Assembly: GCF_000196435.1 (NCBI RefSeq)
Contig: NC_010161.1
Location: forward strand, 1,116,001-1,180,000
Reading direction: 5' to 3'
Origin: Bartonella tribocorum CIP 105476
GTDB taxonomy: Bacteria > Pseudomonadota > Alphaproteobacteria > Rhizobiales > Rhizobiaceae
DNA: 64,000 nucleotides
Shown here: one piece after another, positions 27,300 through 35,600 of the stretch
How the letters are laid out: every line of letters begins with the position of its first letter
Numbering within the stretch: the first letter of the stretch is position 1
The notes under the pieces: generated by a model
What the model saw: only the letters and a program-made list of their open reading frames with translations
Database searches by the model: none
Told to the model about the DNA's origin: nothing
Program-made: the position numbers and the translations under genes

Positions 27300-27938
27300 G
27301 TTCCTTTATATGAAGTGATCAATGATCGTTCAGATGATGTGGTGAATTTTTTTCGGGTGTTGCAACGCCATTATTACCCTTTCATGGATCTGTTGGAGTT
27401 CCAGGTGAGTAGCCGTGAGGCGTTTGAACGGTTACGCACCCAAGATCCCAAGAGCCTGACAGATTTAGAGCGGGCATTGCGGTTTTTATATCTGCAGCGG
27501 TTGAGTTTTGGTGGCAAAGTGGCAAAACAGACGTTTGGAGTTGATCCACACCGTGGTGCACGGTTTAATAGTCTCAAACTTGAATCCTCCTTAAAGCTTA
27601 TTTACCGTCGTTTAGCAGGTGTGACCATTGAACATTTAGATTGGTTTGAGTTTATTAGGCGCTATGATCGTCCCAACATCTTGTTTTACCTTGATCCGCC
27701 TTATTGGGGTGTTGAGGATTACTATGGCAAGGATTTTTTTAAGCGAGAGGATTATCAGAGGATGTCCACACTGCTTGCACAATTAAAGGGAAAGTTTCTT
27801 CTGTCACTCAATGATGTGCCGGAGATTCGCAAAAGCTTTAGCCCATTTAAGATAAAAGAGGTCACCATATCTTATACATGCAGTTCAAATAATCCAATTC
27901 CAGCTCAAGAACTCATCATCTCAAATTGCGACTTTTAG
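27300..27938 (+). pseudogene. D12-class DNA adenine methylase (Dam), 5' truncated by island A
   Basis: The open frame begins inside the family (VPLYEVINDRSDDVVNFF is the conserved segment after the lost N-terminal FxGxG SAM-binding motif). It contains the catalytic DPPYWG about 130 residues on and ends near ELIISNCDF. The 207-residue open reading starts at a GTG that is an internal codon. The island end lies about 15-25 bp upstream, so insertion cut the gene. Without SAM motif I it should be inactive. Probably a phage methylase. Confidence 0.82.
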
Positions 27939-27959
27939 CAAAGGAGAAAAAGCTGCCTT

Positions 27960-28023
27960 AAAGGGTCTTTAAATGATCTTTGAAAGGTCTTTGAAGACCC
28001 TTTGAAAACCCCTTTAATTTTTT
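27960..28023 (+). terminator. Possible terminator after the Dam fragment
   Basis: AAAGGGTCTT (27960-27969) can pair with AAGACCCTTT (27994-28003); a shorter alternative hairpin lies inside. A T-rich stretch follows after 12 bp. The long loop makes it a weak prediction. Confidence 0.4.
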
Positions 28024-28448
28024 AAAAAAGACGTGAATTTTAAAAATGAATTGCTGCAAAACCTGCTGTCAAATTCTGCAAAACCTGCTGACAAGCTACA
28101 TACAAGACATATAGAATCAATAATTTATAGCACGACAAAAGTGCTGTGGCGGAGGGGGTAGGAATGCTATATTTATATAAAATCAATAGATTATATAGAA
28201 GTTCGGGAATTTTGATTCCGTTGATTCTTTTAACTTATTTTCTGCCTATCCCGAACCTTTTTAGAGCTTATTCTCGATCATTTAGTTCTAAATTTATCTT
28301 TTATTTTCTCTTCTTTCAGATATTAAGAAAGATGGCTGTGAGAGAAGGAATTGTGTTAGAGATCTGCTAAGGTTATTGTGTTTCAAAGGTTGCTTTTTAA
28401 CACCTTTTGAACTATATTACCACCTTATTGTAGGGTAGGAGTATAGTC
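28024..28448. other. Intergenic stretch with a 15-bp direct repeat
   Basis: CTGCAAAACCTGCTG occurs at 28054-28068 and exactly again at 28076-28090 (22-bp period), perhaps iterons or operators. A 74-codon hydrophobic frame at 28146-28370 has a GGAGG-like stretch near its start but no recognisable family, and I do not count it as a gene. Confidence 0.35.
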
Positions 28449-28667
28449 ATGGCTACAACTGTTAAACTGTCTGATGATCTCATTAATGAGGCTAAGCGTT
28501 ACGCGTCTGTTTATAGCCGCTCGGTTCCTAAGCAAATTGAATATTGGTCGCGTATGGGCAAAATAGCCGAAGAAAATCCAGATCTCTCCTTTCAATTTAT
28601 TCAAGCAATCTTACTTGGACAACAAGAAAATGCAGATGGCGATGTAACAGCATTCGAATTTGGCTGA
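28449..28667 (+). CDS. ParD-like antitoxin
   Basis: 72 aa: TVKLSDDLINEAKRYASVYS, then RSVPKQIEYWSRMGKIAEEN. This is the pattern of ParD-like antitoxins (DUF3423 type), with a ribbon-helix-helix start and the conserved QIEYWSRMG helix. Ribosome binding site GTAGGAG is 8-9 nt upstream of the ATG. It precedes and nearly overlaps a RelE/ParE toxin, forming a two-gene addiction unit in the stretch between islands A and B. Confidence 0.8.
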   Translation: MATTVKLSDDLINEAKRYASVYSRSVPKQIEYWSRMGKIAEENPDLSFQFIQAILLGQQENADGDVTAFEFG

Positions 28668-28671
28668 ATCT

Positions 28672-28944
28672 ATGCAAGTTTTACAAACCCATTCATTTAA
28701 AAAAACTGTCAAAAAACTGCATGCCAACCAAAAACAAGATCTAGACCAAGCTGTTCGCGTCATTATGAAAACGCCCACCATTGGTCAAGCCAAAACAGGT
28801 GATCTTTCTGGTGTTTTTGTCTATAAATTTAAAATGGCCAAGCAATTGACGCTGCTTGCTTACAGCTATGAAGATCACACGATTACTTTGACCTTGTTAG
28901 CACTTGGCTCTCATGAAAATTTTTACCGAGATCTTAAAGCATAA
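28672..28944 (+). CDS. RelE/ParE-family toxin partner
   Basis: 90 aa when started at ATG 28672 (a TTG at 28660 would overlap the antitoxin by 8 bp). SFKKTVKKLHANQKQDLDQA forms the helical N-terminus, TGDLSGVFVYKFKMAKQLTL the central strands, and the end is LALGSHENFYRDLK. The terminal GSHENFYRDL is typical of RelE-like mRNA interferases paired with ParD-like antitoxins. Intact and probably functional. Confidence 0.8.
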   Translation: MQVLQTHSFKKTVKKLHANQKQDLDQAVRVIMKTPTIGQAKTGDLSGVFVYKFKMAKQLTLLAYSYEDHTITLTLLALGSHENFYRDLKA

Positions 28945-29716
28945 TATATTTTACAACTTGATAGAGGCACACAGCATTAATTTTACTAAAGTTCTCCAGT
29001 GCTAAAGGTATTAAACCAAAATTTATAGACATGATCAAGCTATATTGGGCACCTAATTGCGGCATAATATTTTTAGCTAAACCGATTGGAGGACTTTGCA
29101 GCAAAGGAGTACTGCACTCATCTGCTATTACATACCTCTAACTTGAGTTAAAAACAAAGCTCTTCCGTACACCCCAACAAATGGCTTTGTCATGATAGAA
29201 CTTTACTAGATTAGAGGTAAGTCAGTAGCATCTGTTATAAATTAACGCTTCGCACTTTCCTCGGTAAATTCAAGCCGCAAAATACTAAATACAACTAAGT
29301 CCTATAGCTCAATGCGCACATAATCATGCATGGTGTTTCTACGCTCAACAAGTTACACCTCAGTTCTCTTGCGCAAATACGAATAAGAAGGGTTTAATTT
29401 GCTAATTTTAGCTCAGTCTTAAGTACAACGTCTGGAAAGGCTACACGTGCCTGCTGCATCAACGTAATATTAATGCCATAGAAAAATCCCTTACTATCTG
29501 CTATAGCTTCATAAGGATTGCCTATAATGTAAAAAATGAAAAATAATATAAAATAAATTTACAAAAATGATTGACTAGGATATTAAAGCACGATAACGAT
29601 TCATGCAACGCAAGTCCGCAAGAGGAGATAAGGTATTGCATTTTAATTGAAGGTTTAGTTTTTAAGGAAAGTAAAAGCCTTATCCAACTAAGGCTCCGTG
29701 GGGAGGGGGCCGTTAC
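28945..29716. other. Degenerate stretch with coding fossils
   Basis: No intact gene. A minus-strand run at about 29521-29396 reads GNPYEAIADSKGFFYG... and ends in ELKLAN then stop. It looks like the C-terminus of a lost protein I cannot name. The rest is interrupted in all frames. Confidence 0.35.
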
Positions 29717-29897
29717 ATGCAAGAACAAACATTTGTAAATTATAAGAAAAATGCTTATGAATTGGGCGTGGAGCGTTTACGCTCTATGGAATTGGTCGAG
29801 CCCCTTCGATTCTTGAAGAAATGGTCGATCTTGCCCCTGATCTCGCAAAATTCATCATCTCTTTTGTGTATGGAGAAATTTATGAGCGACCTCACTT
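29717..29897 (+). pseudogene. Carboxymuconolactone decarboxylase-like fragment
   Basis: The first part (YKKNAYELGVERLRSM) and, after a frameshift near 29790, a second part (RAPSILEEMVDLAPDLAKFI...GEIYERPHL) together resemble the N-terminal half of a carboxymuconolactone decarboxylase/AhpD-like protein. The C-terminal half is missing and the sequence runs directly into an unrelated dehydrogenase tail. Chromosomal gene remnant. Confidence 0.55.
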
Positions 29898-30108
29898 AAC
29901 AAGCCGTGTTTGTTCAATCCAAGTTGATAAAGTTAATACGGATTTTCGTCGCAATTTTAAAGGATTCCCAGAGATACCTCCAGAGAATTTTGCCAAAATG
30001 CTTCACCCAGATGACATTGCTTCCGCGGTCAACTTTATTCTTTCCTCATCTAATACCGCACAAATTTCTTCTATACGTCTCGATGCTCCACTTTGGTATC
30101 AAGTATAA
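29898..30108 (+). pseudogene. Short-chain dehydrogenase C-terminal remnant
   Basis: RVCSIQVDKVNTDFRRNF, then MLHPDDIASAVNFILSSSNT and SSIRLDAP: the usual C-terminal signature of SDR oxidoreductases (NTDF after the active-site region, then P-D-D-I-A-x-A-V-x-F). The Rossmann fold and YxxxK region are absent. It is fused by deletion to the preceding decarboxylase fragment and ends 11 bp before the transporter gene. Confidence 0.55.
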
Positions 30109-30119
30109 GGATCTATCCA

Positions 30120-31052
30120 ATGAAAATCACGCCCAGAATAGCTCTTGTCTTAACCCTCGTAGGAACCTTTTTTTGGGGTTCCAATTTCCAAGCCACTAAG
30201 ATAGCTTTAACGACTGTTTCTCCATGGACAGCTTCTTTTGAGCGGTTTCTCATTGCCGTAATCGCCATATTTTTAATTATGATTTTCAAAGAAGGCTTGC
30301 GGTGGCATGTTTTATCGCAAAATTTTATTTCTTATATTTTCCTAGGGATTATCGGTGTGGCAGGGTTTAATGGCGCTTTATTTGTTGGCTTGCAAACGTC
30401 AAATCCCATAACAGCCTCCCTCATCATGGCGACAACCCCTATTAGTGCTAATATTATTGAAGCTATCATGAATAAATCTTTCCCAACCTGTGAGAGGGTT
30501 ATAGGGATGCTCATTAGCATGTTCGGGGTCTATTTAGTCATAACAAATGGGAGATTTTTGTCTAACCATGTTTCCTTTGCCAAAGGAGATATTATGATTC
30601 TTTTAGGTTCCATTGGTTGGGCGTTCTATACCGTGGGCACGCGGTCATTTGTCAAGAACGCAACCCCGCTTGAAACAACAAGCTGGACGATGCTCTCTGG
30701 CACCGTCGCCCTTGGCGTCCTAACCTTTTTATTCGAATCCCCTCTTCAAGAAACGATGTCTATGTCCGGCGCTAGTTTATTCGCACTCCTTTGGATAGGG
30801 GTTGCAGGATCAGTTTTAGCCTACCTATTTTGGAATATTGGAATAGCGATCCGAGGTCCGGGTAAGACGGCGATATTTTTCAATTTTGTACCTATTTCAG
30901 CCTTATTGGTGCAAATCCTGTTCGGCTTCATCCCTCAAATCATGCAAATCATAGGCGTTTTTGTTACGATTTTTGGAGTTCTAATCGGACAAGGCTATAT
31001 ATTCAGCTTACTAGGATCTAGAAAAGCCGTTCCCAATGCGCATAAAGAGTAA
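30120..31052 (+). CDS. EamA/DMT-family inner-membrane transporter
   Basis: 310 aa with about ten transmembrane segments and two EamA repeats (first: LVGTFFWGSNFQATKIAL; second: GDIMILLGSIGWAFYTVGTR, ending in the GPGKTAIFFNFVPISALLV segment typical of the family). It exports or imports an unknown small metabolite. ATG 30120 is preferred because it follows AAGGATC; earlier starts would lie inside the dehydrogenase tail. Apparently intact, and the only complete metabolic-type gene in the window. Confidence 0.85.
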   Translation: MKITPRIALVLTLVGTFFWGSNFQATKIALTTVSPWTASFERFLIAVIAIFLIMIFKEGLRWHVLSQNFISYIFLGIIGVAGFNGALFVGLQTSNPITASLIMATTPISANIIEAIMNKSFPTCERVIGMLISMFGVYLVITNGRFLSNHVSFAKGDIMILLGSIGWAFYTVGTRSFVKNATPLETTSWTMLSGTVALGVLTFLFESPLQETMSMSGASLFALLWIGVAGSVLAYLFWNIGIAIRGPGKTAIFFNFVPISALLVQILFGFIPQIMQIIGVFVTIFGVLIGQGYIFSLLGSRKAVPNAHKE

Positions 31053-31065
31053 TATACTTTTTAAG

Positions 31066-31143
31066 ATGAATGGAAATTGGCGTGTTATTTTTCGCTTTAT
31101 CGGAACAGATGTGGAGCTTGTTGATTATCAAGATTACCATTGA
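31066..31143 (+). pseudogene. HigB-like toxin C-terminal fragment
   Basis: NGNWRVIFRFIGTDVELVDY then QDYH and stop is the C-terminal signature of HigB/RelE-type toxins. The first ~65 residues are missing; the fragment abuts the transporter end. It precedes a truncated HigA by 18 bp. Confidence 0.6.
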
Positions 31144-31161
31144 TGAAAGGAATGAAAACAA

Positions 31162-31287
31162 ATGACGCATAACCCCGCCCATTCTAGTGAAGTTCTAAAA
31201 GTAGCTTTTTTAGAAGAAATGGGGATAACAATAAAAAAATTAACGTATCGTCTTCATATAACAAAATACGTATTTATTGTCAAATAA
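31162..31287 (+). pseudogene. HigA antitoxin cut by the island B boundary
   Basis: HNPAHSSEVLKVAFLEEMGI followed by TIKKLTYRL is the start of a HigA/XRE antitoxin. At about 31247 the sequence becomes island DNA (CATATAACAAAATACGTATT), and the frame stops at 31287. Ribosome binding site AAAGGAATG lies before the ATG. This pins the left edge of the island B remnant. Confidence 0.65.
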
Positions 31288-32090
31288 TATTTTATATTTT
31301 TTTGTATTTTTTAAATACGTTGTGTATTGATAATATCTTATGCTTATGAATTGCTTCTTTTATATTTATATGCGTTTAAAGCTATATTATGGGCTTTATG
31401 AAACGATTGCGTTATGTTTTGAATCTATACATCTATAATATTTAAAAAGGCTCTCATAATGCGTATTTTTATCTTTATAACCTATCAGTTTTTTTACTAA
31501 ATGAATTTAATTTTTTTTGTGAATTTTGTTTATAATACATTTAAAATTTAATAGCCTCTTATAGGTGCTCTCTTTATAATCAATGCGTTCATTTACAGTT
31601 TAGTTATTTGAAGCTGCTGTTTTTACGCATTTTCTATAGCTGTTATATGCTTTATGGCCATGGCATCATTTTTCATTTTCATAAGAGAAATGATAAATAG
31701 AATATATGATAATTGCGATTTATAGACTGTTATGAAAACATCTAAAGAGAGATTGATAATTATAGAGATCAGTAAAATTCCTTTTAATAGGCTTTTGTCA
31801 GTTCTTTTTAGACCCTCTATTATTTTTTTGAATGGTAAAAAATTAAAATCAATATATTTCAATATGTTAATATCTTTAAAACATAACTTATATCAAGAAT
31901 ACAATCTTTAAAGATAACCAATGATGTGAGTTGAATAAAACTTGTCAGTTATGTGTCAGTAAATTGAACCGACAAAAGTGATCATTTTAGTGAGTGATTA
32001 ACACGTGTCTTATGAAAAGCATATGACCCTTTAAAGCTTTTAAAAAGATAGCTTGTAACTCATAAGAGATGCTATCAAGATCATTAGGTT
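31247..32090. other. Left remnant of island B, non-coding
   Basis: Corresponds to about 16150-16970 of copy A. It retains the promoter boxes and AAATACGTATTT palindrome (31265-31276), now reading into the HigA fossil. The leader RNA, beta-helix genes and end module are gone. The 62-codon hydrophobic frame of the other copies is frameshifted at its end here (about 31615-31740). Confidence 0.5.
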
Positions 32091-32284
32091 ATGAGTTTTG
32101 GGGGTGCTTTTTATAGGTATTATTTTATTTTTTTAATTAGAAATAAAAGTTATTATATTTCAATATGTTAATGTTTTAAAGAAACAACCTATATTAAATA
32201 CAATCCGTAAATACAATCTATAATATATATAAAAAGGGGTTTTGTAGGGGTTTTGGGGGTTTTAAGAACCGACAAAACCTATAA
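32091..32284. repeat. Inverted-repeat arm, downstream side of RM cassette (copy B)
   Basis: Pairs with 37809-38002. It includes GGTATTATTTTATTTTTTT, AATTAGAAATAAAAG and GGGGTTTTGTAGGGGTTTTG. Positions where B differs from C (AATTAGAAATAAAAG versus AAACAAAAACAAAAG) are matched in the opposite arm. Confidence 0.82.
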
Positions 32285-32340
32285 GTAAAATGAATATATA
32301 TAACTCTCTTTAAACAAAGCTTTTGAGAACAATAAAGCAC

Positions 32341-32481
32341 TCATTTTAGATTACGGTATAATCTCTTAAAGGCAATGTAAAAAAATCTAACTCTATTTAA
32401 GATGGGGTTTCTTATAAATCTTAAAGCAATCCAAAGTAGAGTATCTAAAAGTGCAAATGATTTCTTTTTAGAATAACGCAT
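32341..32481 (-). CDS. 46-aa basic micro-protein downstream of RM gene (copy B)
   Basis: Same length as copies L/A with conservative changes (KKKKLAL to KKKSFAL, LIWIALRLLRN to LLWIALRFIRN, NKIRF to NRVRF). Start, stop and the AAAAGGAG ribosome binding site are kept. The pattern of change argues for selection on protein sequence. Located between terminator and inverted-repeat arm. Confidence 0.6.
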   Translation of the reverse strand: MRYSKKKSFALLDTLLWIALRFIRNPILNRVRFFYIAFKRLYRNLK

Positions 32482-32521
32482 ATAAACACTCCTTTTAAAG
32501 ATTAGATGTAAGCAATTTATA

Positions 32522-32560
32522 AAGGGGGTATAGATTATGGTTATAAGCTCTATACCCCTT
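32522..32560 (-). terminator. Rho-independent terminator after the RM gene (copy B)
   Basis: Perfect stem AAGGGGTATAGA.../...TCTATACCCCCTT (minus strand) with a TATAACCATAA-type loop. The T tail is short. Confidence 0.65.
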
Positions 32561-32600
32561 ATGCGTTTATCATACCCAGTATGTGAGCATGCTTTATAAG

Positions 32601-35600
32601 TTATTCAGTTTCTCTAATTTCTAATTTTGGTAAATTCTTAACAATTTTGATTGTCTCTAAACTTACCGTAATAACCCTTTGAAATAACTCTAGAGGGTAG
32701 GCGGGGTTGCCAACGGTTTCAACAGCATAACGATTGGCATCATTAACAATGCCACTCTTTTTATCTGTTTTTACACATTGACGCCCCATAACCCATTCAA
32801 GAGCAGGCTTGCCATTGACGATATACTCATAAGCTTCAAGAGGGATATCTGTCATGGTAATATTGCTATTGTAAAAAACAGTTGATTTATCCTTTTCGGA
32901 TTTTCCTTTCTCTTTAGCTGCTTTTGCGAATTTCATTTCAGTTACATAATAGAATTTTTCGGGATTAGAGATCTCTGTAACTTTTGGATTGCCTTTTTTA
33001 AAGGTCACGGGGTAAGGCTCTATGCTTTCGTAATTCACATGCAAATGACCCAATTCACGCCCTGCTGTTACAAATTTCCAAAAATCATCAGCACTCTTTA
33101 CACACGGGATACGAGGCAATTCTTTAGAGAGGTTATCAGCATAACGGGCACGATAATCTTCCGAATGCAAAATTCCATAAACATAATAAAAGATATCTTC
33201 TTTTGTTATATTCTCATTAGGATAAGCGGCTTTAAAATGTGCTAATCCCGCATCTGTAATGCCATCACGAACTTTCTTTTTTACACTTGCAGCAAATAAA
33301 CTCTGGTTATGATGTTTTTTTTCATCAGAATATAATAAAAGTGGATAGCATCTCGTTTTTTCCAATGTATCAAAACTGATTGGCTTATTTGTCATAAGAC
33401 AAGAAAATCCTGATCGATTTCCTATTCCAGAAACACAAATTCCAAGGTTGCCAAGAATATTTGAGTTAAAAAATTGATGCGTGTGTCCTAGACCTTCATT
33501 TAAGAATGGTGATGTATAATGCCATAGTGTCATAAACGGGCGATAAAGAATGAGAGCTTTTAGATGAGATTCAAATGTTGCTTCTATGCTCCGTTTTAAT
33601 TTGGAGATAAGAGCATCCGTCCAACTGATTTTTGTAGTATCATAATCAATGATTTTTTTCATAGATATAGACGGATTTTCAGCAACGAGACGCCTTTGTT
33701 CATTAAAAAAATCAATTGTCTTTTGCACAGATGTACTTAGTGCATCTGTTGAAAAATTACAAACCCAAGAATCTCTTGCTGTTCTCATACCAAGCGACAC
33801 TTCCTCAAAAAGCTTAGTATCTATCGACGTATTCCTATCTCCCATAGGCATAAATTGATAAAAATTGACATCTCTTGGTTTTATCCAGTCATGCTTTTCA
33901 TTAGGAGTAATTTCAATAAATTGTTTGGAGTGTGTTATTCCTTTTATACTCTTAAATTCACGCAATTGTTTTAATTTTTCCTTTGTAGAAAGGTTATCCC
34001 CAATATCATGATAGAAAATCTTACAAGGCTGTTGTTTTTTTGGATTACGTACAAAAAGAGTTATTGATATTCCATTTTGACATCCAGAGCCAAAGACGTT
34101 TTGTCCTTCTTTTGCCATTCTGTTCGATAATCTGTTTTTTCGAATATCTCCACGAAGATTAACGATATAAATAGAGGAATATTCATTTTCTAAACAACTA
34201 CGCATACCATCCGCAGAGATTTTATCTATCCATCCATTCCCAGAAATATAAGCGACAATACCTCCTTGTGAACTTAAGCGATTACTTGCCCACCTAATTG
34301 CTCGAATATAGCTATCATAAAGCTTATTTCGATTCATTTTTTCTGATGATCTCGTTATATATTGTTTATAGATACTATCATTAAGCGTATCATAACGCAC
34401 ATTTGGATTATTATCATTGGCATTTTTTTGCCCTACGGAATAAGGAGGGTTGCCAACAATAACTTGGATATCTGCTTCCTGCTGTTTTTTACACCGCTCT
34501 GAATTCTCAAACATATAGCGTGTAAAAAAATCTTTTTCCTCTAACATCAGAAACGTATCAGTTAAACAAATTCCTTCAAAGGGTATATAATCTCCTTTCA
34601 TAAGACTATGATAAGTCGATTCAATGTTAATGGCTGCTATGTAATAGGCTAGGAGAACAATCTCGTTGGCTTTGATTTCATTTCGGAACTTATATTCCAT
34701 ATCCTCTGGTTTTATCAGTCCAGATTGTAAAAGCCTTGTAATAAAGGTTCCTGTACCTGTAAAAGGGTCAAGAATAGAGACGCCTCGAGAACTTAAGCTT
34801 TGTCCAAACTCTTGCTCTAAAACATCATTGACGGAATGTAAGATAAAATCAACTATTTCAATAGGCGTATAAACAATCCCAAGCTTATCTGTTGTCTTTT
34901 TGAATGCCTTGGTAAAAAAATCTTCGTAAAGTTTGATAATAAGATTCTGTTTTGCTCGCGTCTCAATAATCTCCTCTGTATCATCCTTTACACTTTGATA
35001 AAACTTTTCAAGATCTTTGGCTTCGTCTTTAATATTCATCTTATCAAGTTCAGATAAGATCTTTTCCATCGCTTGCGAGATGGCGTTTTTACTCACAAAC
35101 TCATTTCCATCAAACAAGGATTCAAAAATAGGTCGTGTCACAAGGTGTTGCGCCAACATCTCGAGTGCATCCTCTTGTTCGATACTGTCATTTAAACCGT
35201 TCTTTAATTCTTTATGAAAGGCATGAAAGGCGCGATAAGCTTCACTCTTTTTATCAGCGAGTATGCTTTTAAGACGGATAATATGATTTTGTGCAATTGC
35301 AGCCACATTGCCAGCCCATTTTTCCCACTGATTAGGCTCCCCACATTTTTTGACAATGATGGGCTTAATAGCACGCGATAATTCATCAACATAAAACTCG
35401 AATTCTTTTTGTCCTTCATAGCTATGAGAATTTTCACTTGCTACTGAACCAATATGAAGCCCAGCACCTTCCGATTTCGTGTGGAAAGAGAGTTCGTCAA
35501 CAACTGCGGTCATTGCTTGTAAAGCAGGGTCAAAAGTGACTCCTACAATCTCAAACACATGACGAACATTTTGGTCTAGCTCTAAGGCTTTTATTTTGTT

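Noticed and set aside
28130..28170. Possible tRNA 3' end fragment (GGCGGAGGGGGTAGGAAT)
   Set aside because: Resembles a reverse-complement tRNA tail, but no T-arm, anticodon arm or complete cloverleaf can be drawn.
28146..28370. 74-codon hydrophobic frame
   Set aside because: No family, no second copy for comparison, and it lies in a decayed region; composition is as expected for AT-rich chance frames.
32234..32265. G-quadruplex in the inverted-repeat arm (GGGGTTTTGTAGGGGTTTTG...)
   Set aside because: Only three clear G tracts of four or more are adjacent, and copies L/A have a different sequence in the same place, so a conserved quadruplex role is not supported.
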